Below are positions 45,799-54,401 of a stretch of DNA of 64,000 nt, in pieces. This DNA is from Fimbriiglobus sp043785105. GTDB lineage: Bacteria > Planctomycetota > Planctomycetia > Gemmatales > Gemmataceae. The DNA is taken from the NCBI GenBank assembly GCA_043785105.1, contig JAYVXO010000250.1:1-64000 (forward strand), given 5' to 3'. Each line of letters begins with the position of its first letter. The first letter of the stretch is position 1. The notes beneath the pieces are model-generated. The model saw only the letters and a program-made list of their open reading frames with translations, made no database searches and was not told where the DNA came from. The position numbers were made by a program, and so were the translations under genes.

Positions 45799-46986
45799 TC
45801 ACGGCACGGTCCGGAACCGGGGGCCGGTGCGGATCTCGGCGTTGTCGCCGGGGCTGCGTTCGGGCGGGCCGGTTTGCCAGTTGGGTCCGGCAATGCCGAC
45901 GCGCACGCCTTCGACGTACAAGCGGTTCATCTCGTTCGGGTCGAAGTCGATGCCGGTGTCGTAGGCGGCGAACTCTTGCCGTAACGAAACGACGTGGAAG
46001 TTCAAACCACCGAGTTGCGACATGTGATAAAGGTTCGAGACATCGCTGCGGGTGTGGGCGTGCATCAGGGCACCCCCGGACGCACTCAAGACTTTCAACA
46101 CGCGGGGTTGGACGCGGGCCACTTCGGGAAAAAACTTCCCGGCCACAATGACGTAGAGGTTCGCACCCGGACCCGCATCTTGAAGCACATGGGGCGGGAC
46201 AAACACCGGGGCGGTCACGCCGCCATCGACGTGCATTTCGGTGTAGGGCTTGCCGTCCAATTCGAGGTCAATCGGCACGGGGGGGAAGACACCCGGCACC
46301 GAACAGGAAGCCAGTAAAATGTCGTGAATCAACTGCCGCGAGCCAGCACCCCTTTCCGCAATGGCACCCAGATCCCAGACCACAGCACGCCGACTATCGA
46401 GTTGGGTTGTAGCCACATAAAGCCGACGGCCTTTGCGGTGTTCTGCGGCGATAGCGATGACCATTTCATCGGTCACGCCGTTTTCGACTATTCGCCGCAA
46501 CGGGGCCGACGTGGCGACGGAATCCCGAAACGGAATCGTTGCCCAATAGCGAATGCGGAAGACGTCGCGTTGTCCGACTTCGTTGTACACTCGGCGCATC
46601 TCGAAGTCGTACTTTTGCCCGAGAAACGCCAGCGGTGCGATTAGCGCCCCGGTACTGATCCCGGTCACCACGTCAAACTCCGGGCGCGTGTTTGCACGGG
46701 ACCACCCGTTCAAGACCCCGGCAGTGTACGCGCCATACGACCCACCGCCAGACAGCGCCAGGATGTTCAACGGCTTGCGCGACGGCGTCGCCGGTTCGAC
46801 CGCAATCGGTAACCCGTCACCGGGTGGCCGCGTGGGGATGTTTTCCGTGGCAGGTGCCGGAGTCGCTTCCGGTCGGTCACGGTTCGTGCGAACGTCGGGC
46901 CGCTTGCGCGGGAATAGCCACGCCGGCATACACCCCGTGATCGTGAGGGAAACAGACACCAGAATTAACGTGAACAGTCGGCCCAT
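45799..46986 (-). CDS. Patatin-like phospholipase, lipoprotein
   Basis: 395 aa with lipobox LTITGC (Cys19), so membrane-tethered outside the cytoplasm. A Pro-rich linker (about 25-70) leads to the patatin domain: ILALSGGGSYGAYTAG (75-90) forms the oxyanion region, GISTG (109-113) has nucleophile Ser111, and HVDGGV (252-257) has Asp254 of the Ser-Asp dyad. It presumably hydrolyses membrane lipids. A CACT-rich tract separates it from the downstream desulfurase gene. Confidence 0.92.
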   Translation of the reverse strand: MGRLFTLILVSVSLTITGCMPAWLFPRKRPDVRTNRDRPEATPAPATENIPTRPPGDGLPIAVEPATPSRKPLNILALSGGGSYGAYTAGVLNGWSRANTRPEFDVVTGISTGALIAPLAFLGQKYDFEMRRVYNEVGQRDVFRIRYWATIPFRDSVATSAPLRRIVENGVTDEMVIAIAAEHRKGRRLYVATTQLDSRRAVVWDLGAIAERGAGSRQLIHDILLASCSVPGVFPPVPIDLELDGKPYTEMHVDGGVTAPVFVPPHVLQDAGPGANLYVIVAGKFFPEVARVQPRVLKVLSASGGALMHAHTRSDVSNLYHMSQLGGLNFHVVSLRQEFAAYDTGIDFDPNEMNRLYVEGVRVGIAGPNWQTGPPERSPGDNAEIRTGPRFRTVP

Positions 46987-47071
46987 AACGTACCGGATAC
47001 CCGGAACTACGGCCTGTTGTCAACCCAGCGATTTCAATTTCCAAACTGCGGGGTGCAGCTAAAATCACTGG

Positions 47072-47190
47072 GGGTCAAAGAAATGAATGTTCACCGCAGA
47101 GTCACAGAGGACGCAGAGAAATCTATTCAAATTGTTTTGGATTGCTCTGCGCTCTGCGGTGAATCGCTTTTCCGAGACCCAGAGAAATGA
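47072..47190. repeat. Inverted repeat of the TCACCGCAGAG...CTCTGCGGTGA type
   Basis: TCACCGCAGAG (47091-47101) pairs with CTCTGCGGTGA (47152-47162). Outer segments (CACTGGGGGTCAAAGAAATGA / GAGACCCAGAGAAATGAGTG) are degenerate relatives of the arms of 52945-53084, and the centre GGACGCAGAGAAATC..ATTCAAA matches too. Confidence 0.7.
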
Positions 47191-47219
47191 GTGACACCCA
47201 AACTGCTTAACAGCTAAAC

Positions 47220-47714
47220 CTATTTTACGAACACGCCCCATTGGGAAAGTCCGGCCATGATCTTCACGTACTTCTGCGTGAACAGCGGGACTTTTTCCAG
47301 GTAGACCAAGTGGTCGTGCGGGCTGGTGCGTTTCTGATTCAAGCCGATGGTTTCGAGGGTTTTCATCACCCAGTCGCGGTGCGGGACGGGGGTGGTGATG
47401 AGCATCCGCCCCATCGGTTTGAGTAGGTCATGGCAGGCTTGAAAACAATCGACGTGCTCGACCACTTCAAAGGCGACGATCGCATCGAACGACTCGGCAG
47501 CGAGGCCAAGCGTTCGCCATTCGCGGACATCGCCGACGACTTCGGCGGGGGGCACGATGTCGAGGCCGACGTAGTTCGTCCAGCCGTGGGTACGGAGGTA
47601 CTCGCCGACCCAACCGCTGCCACTACCGATTTCCAGAATGCGGGCGTCCTTCGGCAGACCTTCAAAGAAGTAAGCGGTTTTTTTTCGGCGAGCAATGTCA
47701 CTGAGCAGCGGCAT
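47220..47714 (-). CDS. Class I SAM-dependent methyltransferase
   Basis: 164 aa. Motif I RILEIGSGSGWVGEYL (about 25-40) binds SAM; YVGLDIVPPAEVVGDV, FDAIVAFEVVEHV (motif IV-like) and MGRMLITTPVP follow in Methyltransf_11/23 order. The protein is short but complete for the fold. Substrate unknown. It lies 21 bp downstream of the GT-C glycosyltransferase gene on the same strand, so a role in glycan or lipid modification is possible. Confidence 0.87.
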   Translation of the reverse strand: MPLLSDIARRKKTAYFFEGLPKDARILEIGSGSGWVGEYLRTHGWTNYVGLDIVPPAEVVGDVREWRTLGLAAESFDAIVAFEVVEHVDCFQACHDLLKPMGRMLITTPVPHRDWVMKTLETIGLNQKRTSPHDHLVYLEKVPLFTQKYVKIMAGLSQWGVFVK

Positions 47715-47735
47715 GGGGTTACTCTTAGGGGTGAG

Positions 47736-49469
47736 TTAATCGACTAGATCGTTCACAAACTGCGGCACTTCCGGGCCGGTAATCGCCACGACTAAGTATT
47801 GTTCACAACGGAACACGATGCGGTTTTCCCAGTTGCGCGGGGACCGCCATTCACTGGTGAGCGGCCACGTTGCGGGGCGGTCCCAGTCGCCGCCTTCGGG
47901 CGGAATGCGGCGGAGTAACCGGATGTCGATGACCACGAATCGTTGCTTGGCTTTGGCCGCGAACGACCCAAGGATTTCGTCTCGGCGGGTTTGGTAGCTC
48001 AGCAGATTGTTGTGGAACAAGTAGTAGCGTGTCGGTTGTTTCAAGCCAATTTGCTGCCAGACGGGCAGGGCCGTATCGGCAAGGATTGTCACTTCGTCTT
48101 GTTGGACGTTTTGCGATTGCAGGAACTCGCCCACCGCTTCGAGTGCCACCCAATTCATCCGATGATACTGGTTCAAATCCTGTCGCAGTTCGGTCGTCGG
48201 GGTGCTGACGCAACGGGACAATAGTGCCACTCGATCGCGCAGAACACTTGCGTGAGTCACCGCAGCTAGTCCGACAAAAAACACGGCCAGCACAGCACAG
48301 CGAGCCGTTGTCGGTTGGGTGCGCACCAATTGAAACAGGTACGCCCACGCCAGCAGAACACCGCCGAGATGGACGTAATCAAACATGTGCTGCACGCCCC
48401 ACGCTTGAATTCCCCACGCCAGCAGTGCCGTTGCTAACAGCAAGCGGTGTTCGGGGCTGGCGATTGAATCCTCTGTTGGCGAAGTCCGTTTCCCCGAACG
48501 AAACAGTGTCACGATTTGAACTGCTGCTACTGGCAGCGCGAACAGGTACACGATGGCCCACGGGCGGTTGAACCAGAGGTAAAACAGCCGGTAGACCCAG
48601 ATCCCGAACGGGCGGTAAAAATCCGCGTCGTAGTATTCACCGACCCAGGTCCGGACGTGGGTGATGTACAAATCCCAGATGCCCAGCTTGAGCATCACCG
48701 CCACACCAATTGCACCGCACATCAACCCGCCGATGAGTAACGGGACGATGTCCCGAAGTAACGTCGTCACCCGCGTTCCGCGCAGCCAACACCATGCCGC
48801 GCCCGTCAGCCACACCACGGCACCTACGGCCATCATGTGCGGTTTGATCCAGACGGCGCAGCCCCAGATGAACCCTTCGAGGATGGTGATCGAGATCCGA
48901 GAACGATCCGAGATTAAGCGTGCCAGTTGTGCGCGGCGCAGAGTCAGTGCGGCGAGGAGTGGTGTGCAAAGCCACACATCACCTTGCGCGTGACACAACT
49001 CGTTCGTGCTGCAATAGAACGCCGTGAGAACGGTTCCGGTGAGCAGTTGCCAATCCCACCGACCGGGGTGTGTGAATCGTGCCAAGAGTGTGATCGCCGT
49101 TCCCACGAGCAGCAGATCGAAGATTCGCAGCGCTTCAATGGACCCACCGAACAGCGCGCGAAAGACGTAATGAATCAACGTCATCGTCGGCGGTCGGTTG
49201 TCGAGCATGTCGCGGTAAAGTAGTTGCCCGTCGGCCATGTTGCGCGCGAAGACGTCGTACAGCACCACGTCGCAATCGAACGGCATCCGCAACATCACTG
49301 GGATGTTGATCGCCAGAATAATCGCCAGTACACCGCCTGAAACACCGGCAAGCCAAGGGTTGATCCTAACGGCAGACGGCGGGGCGAGTGGCGAAAGCAT
49401 CGCTTTCGGCGGCGGCGTGATCGCAGGCGCCGTGTTTGTTTCAGTTGTTGCTATTAGTCCGGTGTTCAT
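47736..49469 (-). CDS. GT-C fold glycosyltransferase (family 39-like membrane protein)
   Basis: 577 aa with about 10 transmembrane helices. After TM1, the first periplasmic loop has PFDCDVVLYDVFARNMADGQ (Asp residues around 62-70) and YRDMLDNRPP, the acidic and polar motif of polyprenyl-phosphate-sugar-dependent GT-C enzymes. The C-terminal about 130 residues form a soluble domain. It likely transfers a sugar from a lipid carrier at the outer face of the inner membrane. The acceptor is unknown. First gene of the minus-strand pair with the methyltransferase. Confidence 0.82.
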   Translation of the reverse strand: MNTGLIATTETNTAPAITPPPKAMLSPLAPPSAVRINPWLAGVSGGVLAIILAINIPVMLRMPFDCDVVLYDVFARNMADGQLLYRDMLDNRPPTMTLIHYVFRALFGGSIEALRIFDLLLVGTAITLLARFTHPGRWDWQLLTGTVLTAFYCSTNELCHAQGDVWLCTPLLAALTLRRAQLARLISDRSRISITILEGFIWGCAVWIKPHMMAVGAVVWLTGAAWCWLRGTRVTTLLRDIVPLLIGGLMCGAIGVAVMLKLGIWDLYITHVRTWVGEYYDADFYRPFGIWVYRLFYLWFNRPWAIVYLFALPVAAVQIVTLFRSGKRTSPTEDSIASPEHRLLLATALLAWGIQAWGVQHMFDYVHLGGVLLAWAYLFQLVRTQPTTARCAVLAVFFVGLAAVTHASVLRDRVALLSRCVSTPTTELRQDLNQYHRMNWVALEAVGEFLQSQNVQQDEVTILADTALPVWQQIGLKQPTRYYLFHNNLLSYQTRRDEILGSFAAKAKQRFVVIDIRLLRRIPPEGGDWDRPATWPLTSEWRSPRNWENRIVFRCEQYLVVAITGPEVPQFVNDLVD

Positions 49470-49530
49470 TGGTTGAGCAACGTAGCTGTTGATGGACTGG
49501 TATTCCTACACCGCAGTGATGCTTGCTGAG

Positions 49531-49730
49531 TGCCCTGAAGGGGCACCGGGGTGTAGCCACGGGCGGAGCGCTTCGCGGAACCCGTGGACACCGACTCTCA
49601 CCCAAAACTCGCCCTGAAGGGGTGAAGGAATTCCTCTGCCCCTCCAGGGCAGTCGAAAATTCGGAGTCCCGGTTCCACGGGTTGCGCGACGCGCTCCACC
49701 CGTGGCTACAACCCGTGACCCCTACCGGGG
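49531..49730. repeat. About 200-bp dispersed palindromic element, copy 2 (inverted)
   Basis: TGCCCTGAAGGGGCA opens the unit; arms TGTAGCCACGGGCGGAGCG and CGCTCCACCCGTGGCTACA are inverted complements; the inner hairpin GCCCTGAAGGGG/CCCCTCCAGGGC spans 49611-49651; GTGACCCCTACCGGGG closes it. Flanking hairpins are in reverse order to those of 18361-18562, so orientation is opposite. The rest of the gap 49470-49864 has no gene. Confidence 0.8.
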
Positions 49731-49864
49731 CCATCTTGCGCCGGAGTCAGAATTTTCATCAACTCTAGAACACGGTTCGCCGGAGCCACGCAAGATTTCC
49801 GCGCCGTCTGAAAAGTGTGAACTAGACTTCGGCAGACACCCCCTGCCGTCGGTTTAGGAAAACC

Positions 49865-51373
49865 ATGCACGAGACAACTGTTGCCATCATCGGCGCTGGC
49901 CCTGCGGGGTTGACTGCCGCGTATTTATTGTCGAAACAGAACATTCCCGTGACGGTCCTCGAAGCGGACCCCGTTTATGTGGGTGGCATCTCGCGCACGG
50001 TCCGGTACAAGGATTTTCACTTCGACATTGGCGGGCATCGCTTCTTCTCGAAGTCGAAAGAAGTCGAAGAGTTCTGGACGGAGATTCTGCCGGACGACAT
50101 GTTGGACCGCCCCCGGTCGTCGCGGATTTTCTACAACAACCAGTTTTTCGAGTACCCGCTCAAGGGCGGCGAAGCACTGACCAAGCTCGGGATTCTGGAA
50201 TCAACGCGGTGCGTGCTGTCGTACCTGTGGGCACAAGCGTTCCCAACCAAGAACCCGAAGAGCTTTCAAGACTGGGTGACCAACCAGTTCGGTTCGCGGC
50301 TGTTCAACATCTTTTTCAAGACCTACACCGAAAAAGTGTGGGGGATGAGTTGTCAAGAAATCTCCGCCGATTGGGCGGCCCAGCGCATCAAGGGGTTGTC
50401 CCTGAAGTCGGCGATCCTGAACGCGCTCTGGAAGCCGAAGGCCACGTCGCGCGGTGAAGTCATCAAGACGCTGATTAACACCTTCCGTTACCCGCGCCTC
50501 GGGCCGGGGATGTTGTGGGAAGCGTGTGCGGACAAAACGCGGGAGCAAGGCGGCACGATCGAGTTGGGCCGCAAGGTCGTCGGGTTGCACTGGGACCAAC
50601 AGAAACGGTTGTGGGCCATCAACCACACGGACGCCAACGGCGATTTCCAGCAAGAGTTCGCGGAGCACGTCATCAGTTCGGCGCCGATGCAACACCTCGT
50701 GTACGGCCTGTCGCCGCGTACCAGTGATGCCGCCCGCCACGCCGCCTCGAAGCTCCGTTACCGGGACTTCCTCACGGTGTCGCTGATCCTGAAAGACAAG
50801 AACCAGTTCACGGACAACTGGATCTACATCCACGACCCGAACGTAAAAGTGGGTCGCGTCCAGAACTTCAAATCGTGGTCGCCTGAAATGGTGCCGGACC
50901 CGTCGCTTAACTGCTACGGCCTGGAATACTTCTGCTTTGAAGGCGATGGCCTCTGGACTGCCAGCGATGCGGAGTTGATTGCCCTAGCCAAAAAAGAACT
51001 CGCCCAAATTGGCTTGGCGAACGAAGAGGATGTGATCGACGGGTGTGTGGTGCGGCAACCCAAAGCGTACCCGGTGTACGACGACGACTACGCCACCCAT
51101 GTCGAGACGATTCGCAAAGAAATCAGCGAGCACTACCCGAACTTGCACCTCATCGGTCGCAACGGGATGCACAAGTACAACAACCAAGACCACGCGATGA
51201 TGACGGCGATGCTGTGTGTCGAGAACATCAAAGCGGGCCGCCCGGTGTACGACCTGTGGCACGTCAACCAAGATGCGGAGTACCACGAATCCGGCAACGC
51301 CGGCAACCAAACCGGCGCGACAGGTTTGCGGATGGTCCCGACCCGCGTGAAAACCGAAGTCGTGGCATCGTAA
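49865..51373 (+). CDS. NAD(P)/FAD-dependent oxidoreductase, GlfL/UDP-galactopyranose-mutase-like
   Basis: 502 aa. The N-terminal dinucleotide-binding motif VAIIGAGPAGLTAAYLLS (6-23) and VLEADPVYVGGISRTV (about 31-46), FDIGGHRFFSKS (54-65) place it among amine-oxidase/UGM-like flavoproteins. The central KVWGMSCQEISADWAAQRIKGL stretch and C-terminal LIGRNGMHKYNNQDHAM (about 437-453) are conserved in proteins annotated as NAD(P)/FAD-dependent oxidoreductases in polysaccharide clusters. It could isomerise a nucleotide sugar or act as desaturase. No neighbouring gene decides between them. Confidence 0.85.
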   Translation: MHETTVAIIGAGPAGLTAAYLLSKQNIPVTVLEADPVYVGGISRTVRYKDFHFDIGGHRFFSKSKEVEEFWTEILPDDMLDRPRSSRIFYNNQFFEYPLKGGEALTKLGILESTRCVLSYLWAQAFPTKNPKSFQDWVTNQFGSRLFNIFFKTYTEKVWGMSCQEISADWAAQRIKGLSLKSAILNALWKPKATSRGEVIKTLINTFRYPRLGPGMLWEACADKTREQGGTIELGRKVVGLHWDQQKRLWAINHTDANGDFQQEFAEHVISSAPMQHLVYGLSPRTSDAARHAASKLRYRDFLTVSLILKDKNQFTDNWIYIHDPNVKVGRVQNFKSWSPEMVPDPSLNCYGLEYFCFEGDGLWTASDAELIALAKKELAQIGLANEEDVIDGCVVRQPKAYPVYDDDYATHVETIRKEISEHYPNLHLIGRNGMHKYNNQDHAMMTAMLCVENIKAGRPVYDLWHVNQDAEYHESGNAGNQTGATGLRMVPTRVKTEVVAS

Positions 51374-51414
51374 TTTTGTGCTGAGGAAATTCTTATTCTG
51401 ACTTGTAGGAATGA

Positions 51415-52179
51415 CTACGGACGGGCTGGTGGTACGACTTCCGGTTTGGTGCCGAGTTCGGCGCTGCTGCCGGTTTTGGTGCGGAGGTGTTCGGCGAACT
51501 CGAACGGGTCCGGGATGCCAAATCGCGCGAAGCTGTTGATGACAACCGGGGCGAGCAGTTGGGTGAAGATGATGCGGGCCGTGGCAATGTCGGCAGTCGG
51601 GTCTTCGAGCGAAGCCCGGTCCGGGAGTTGGCGGGCCATCAGGGGCAACTCTGCGGTTGGACGCGGGGCGATCGCGGTTTGAAGTGGACGAACCGGAAGG
51701 CGTTCGGTCATCGTCATTGTGTTCGGATTGATGGCAACTTGTTGGCCGAGGTCATTGGGAATTCGTTCGGGTGGTGGACTAGGTAGCGTGCCCTTCGACT
51801 TGGGAAGCGGCAGCGGTATTAATGCGACGACCACTTTCGGCAACGGCAACTCCCCGCGTTCGATGTCGGACGTGCGAGACTTCGGCGCGATCCTGTTGGG
51901 TAATGGCAACGCGGCGGGGGCAGACGGAGCCAATACTTTGCTTACGGCCTTGCCGCCCGTATCGGTCGGGATGCGGAACGGTTCCGGAGTGGGTGGAACC
52001 GGCTTCGCCGCTTGGGGTGCCGGTTCGACAATTGGCTCCAGGCTGTTCAAAACCGGGCTGTTCAAAACGGGGACCGGCACGCCACCCGATTTGGCCACGG
52101 GTTGCGGTGCGGACGGACTACACCCGAGAGTGAACACGACTCCGAACATCAACCCGCGCTGGATTCGCATCGGCGTCAT
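51415..52179 (-). CDS. Pro-rich lipoprotein of unknown function
   Basis: 254 aa. A signal with lipobox VVFTLGC (Cys about 20) is followed by about 150 residues rich in Pro, Ala and Val. The C-terminal part (about 195-240: ATARIIFTQLLAPVVINSFARFGIPDPFEFAEHL) looks folded and helical. The start overlaps the stop of the YdjY-domain gene by 4 bp (ATGA), so the two are translationally coupled. No known family recognised. Confidence 0.7.
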   Translation of the reverse strand: MTPMRIQRGLMFGVVFTLGCSPSAPQPVAKSGGVPVPVLNSPVLNSLEPIVEPAPQAAKPVPPTPEPFRIPTDTGGKAVSKVLAPSAPAALPLPNRIAPKSRTSDIERGELPLPKVVVALIPLPLPKSKGTLPSPPPERIPNDLGQQVAINPNTMTMTERLPVRPLQTAIAPRPTAELPLMARQLPDRASLEDPTADIATARIIFTQLLAPVVINSFARFGIPDPFEFAEHLRTKTGSSAELGTKPEVVPPARP

Positions 52180-52865
52180 TTCCCCACGATTTCAAGAATG
52201 AGTTTCACCGCGTCGCCTTCCTTGGGCAGCACGTCTTTGTTCACTTCGAGCTTCAAATACTTTTCCTCGGCCATCGTCAGCGACGATTGTAGCACCGTCT
52301 CGTCCGTGACCGGGAAGAGGACGATGAGTGTCCCTGTCAGGTCCGCCCCGTAGACTTTTTCGGGCTTGTCGGGTGCCAGTTCGGTCATACCGGATCCGGT
52401 GAACTTAAACTTCACACTCTTCGGCAGTGGCTTCTTGGTCTTCGGATCGAGCAGCACTTTATCCATCGTCAACCGTTTCGCGGTGCCGTCGGCTTGCACC
52501 ACTTCAATGTAGACAGTCACGTCGGGGCCATCGGCTTTTGCCCCCTCGCCCTTTGCCGGCTTGCCGGGTTTGACGCCGAGGGATTCGATCGCTTTGTGAA
52601 CGTCGCTCGGCAGCACTTCGGTCACGACAACGGTTTCGTGCGCCTTGCCTTTCTTCCCCTCACGGTAGCCCCACGTGGCGATGACTTCGATCGGGTAAAC
52701 CTGGTCCAAGTTCGGCAACTTCCGGGGCGCAACCTTCGCGGGAATGATGACCAGTTTCTTGTCGCGATCGACCGTGACCGCCGGGCGCTTCTCATCAGCA
52801 GCCTGCGTCGCAATCGACAACAGACTACCAGCCAGAACCGCAAACAGTGCCCAGAACCACAACAT
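52176..52865 (-). CDS. YdjY domain-containing exported protein
   Basis: 229 aa with a signal peptide (about 1-22, cut after TQA). The body follows the pattern seen in planctomycete YdjY-domain proteins: KLVIIPAKVAPRKLPNL, YPIEVIATWGY, KGKAHETVVVTEVLPSDVHKAIESLGVKPGKP. Similar proteins accompany redox or ferredoxin genes elsewhere, but none is adjacent here. Function unknown. Coupled to the downstream lipoprotein gene by a 4-bp overlap, suggesting they act together. Confidence 0.75.
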   Translation of the reverse strand: MLWFWALFAVLAGSLLSIATQAADEKRPAVTVDRDKKLVIIPAKVAPRKLPNLDQVYPIEVIATWGYREGKKGKAHETVVVTEVLPSDVHKAIESLGVKPGKPAKGEGAKADGPDVTVYIEVVQADGTAKRLTMDKVLLDPKTKKPLPKSVKFKFTGSGMTELAPDKPEKVYGADLTGTLIVLFPVTDETVLQSSLTMAEEKYLKLEVNKDVLPKEGDAVKLILEIVGK

Positions 52866-52944
52866 GGAAAACGCCTTCTGTGAAAGTTCAATTGCGTCAA
52901 GTAGTGTATCGCAACCGGCCTGACGATTCAGCAGTGCTGTGTCT

Positions 52945-53084
52945 AAAAGCTCTGGGGGTTCAAAGAAAGAATGTTCACCGCAGAGGCGCAGAGAGCGCAG
53001 AGAAAGCCATTCAAACTGTTTAGGATTTCTCTGCGTCTCTGCGTCTCTGCGTGAGCACTCTTTCTTTGAACCCCCAGAGCTTTT
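52945..53084. repeat. 140-bp perfect-armed inverted repeat (ACGCAGAGA type)
   Basis: The left arm, AAAAGCTCTGGGGGTTCAAA then GAAAGA (52945-52970), and the right arm, 53059-53084, are perfect inverted complements of 26 bp. The interior holds TTCACCGCAGAGGCGCAGAG and TTTCTCTGCGTCTCTGCGTC, also inverted. The thioredoxin-like gene's frame is open through it, which is why the start cannot be taken from ORF length. Confidence 0.85.
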
Positions 53085-53187
53085 GCCAGACCCGGAGTTT
53101 GAATTCTGTCAGATGGCGAATGCGTATTCGCCGCAAAGCCGGTACGATGGGCCGGTTCGCATTCCCATTTTGCAGGAGGAGTTCCGT

Positions 53188-54336
53188 ATGCGTCGATTCG
53201 TCATCAGTCTCACGGCTCTGTTGCTCATCAGTTTGGCGTGGGCGCAAGAAAAGTCGAAAGACGAACCCAAAAAGTCGGAACCACTTGGTCGAGCGGAGCA
53301 GTACAAGGCGTATGCCAAGGAGTCGCAGGATGCCGCGAACGAATTCCTGAAAGCGTACCGAGAAACCAAGGGCAAAGAAGAAAAGACGAAAGCACTCGAA
53401 GGTTACCGGGCCGCACCGAAGAAGCTCGCCCCGAAGATGCTGGAACTGGCGAAGGCCAAGCCGGACGACGAAACCGCCTGCGACGCCGCAATCTGGTTGG
53501 TCCAGAATATTCAAAATGAAAACGAAGGCAAACAAGCCGTCGAGATCATTCGCAAGCACCACCTGACCAGCCCGAAGATGGCGACCGCAGTCGGCACGAT
53601 CGGTGCGGCGTTGGGCAACGACGCACCCGCCTTCTTGCAGGAGGTGTTCGACAAGAACCCGGACAAAAAAGTGAAGGCGTTTACACTCCACACGATGGCC
53701 AACAACGCCACCGATGGAGCAGTCGATTACACGATCACTGAGAAAGAGATCGCGGTCAAAACCGCTGTCGCGGAAAATCTCTGGGCACGACTTCAAGCCG
53801 ACTTCGGCGATGTCGAATGGAACGGGCTCAAATTCGGCAACATGGCGAAAGGGGAGCTCGAGATGATGAAGACCCTGTTCCCCGGCTGTAAAGCTCCCGA
53901 CATCAGCGGCGAAGATACCGAAGGGAAGCCGATGAAGTTGAGCGACTTTAAGGGCAAGGTCGTCATGCTCGATTTCTGGGGGACGTGGTGCGGACCGTGT
54001 ATGCAGATGGTCCCGCACAACTTGGAAGTGTCGAAGAAGTATGCCGGTAAGCCGTTCGTCCTCGTCGGCGTCAACAGCGACCGCGACAAAGAAAAACTGG
54101 CGAAACGGATCGAGGAGGAAAAGATCACGTACCGCTCGTTTTGGAACGGAAAAGAAGGCGGGTCACAGGGCGAGATCAGCAAAGAGTGGAAAGTGCATGG
54201 TTGGCCAACCGTTGTGCTCATCGACCACAAAGGCGTCATTCGTCGGCGATTCATCGGCTGCCCCGACACCGCCGCCGAATGGAAGGGCCTCGACCAAGCG
54301 TTAGAAACGCTCATCAAAGAAGCCGAAACGAAGTAA
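53188..54336 (+). CDS. Exported TlpA-like thioredoxin-family protein
   Basis: 382 aa from the ATG at 53188, fixed by AGGAGG at 53174-53179 and a signal peptide (RRFVISLTALLLISLAWAQ). Residues about 20-240 are helical and charged with no recognised domain. The C-terminal thioredoxin fold has the redox motif WCGPC (267-271) in MLDFWGTWCGPCMQMVPHN and the cis-Pro region VHGWPTVVLIDH. It would act as a disulfide reductase or oxidase in the periplasm. It lies 65 bp before the PQQ-propeller gene, with which it may be co-transcribed. Confidence 0.9.
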   Translation: MRRFVISLTALLLISLAWAQEKSKDEPKKSEPLGRAEQYKAYAKESQDAANEFLKAYRETKGKEEKTKALEGYRAAPKKLAPKMLELAKAKPDDETACDAAIWLVQNIQNENEGKQAVEIIRKHHLTSPKMATAVGTIGAALGNDAPAFLQEVFDKNPDKKVKAFTLHTMANNATDGAVDYTITEKEIAVKTAVAENLWARLQADFGDVEWNGLKFGNMAKGELEMMKTLFPGCKAPDISGEDTEGKPMKLSDFKGKVVMLDFWGTWCGPCMQMVPHNLEVSKKYAGKPFVLVGVNSDRDKEKLAKRIEEEKITYRSFWNGKEGGSQGEISKEWKVHGWPTVVLIDHKGVIRRRFIGCPDTAAEWKGLDQALETLIKEAETK

Positions 54337-54401
54337 GGCATCGTCCGTGTGCCGTATCGGGGTCAACCATGCGGAAGTTTTCGGACCGGGAGACTTCCGC
54401 G

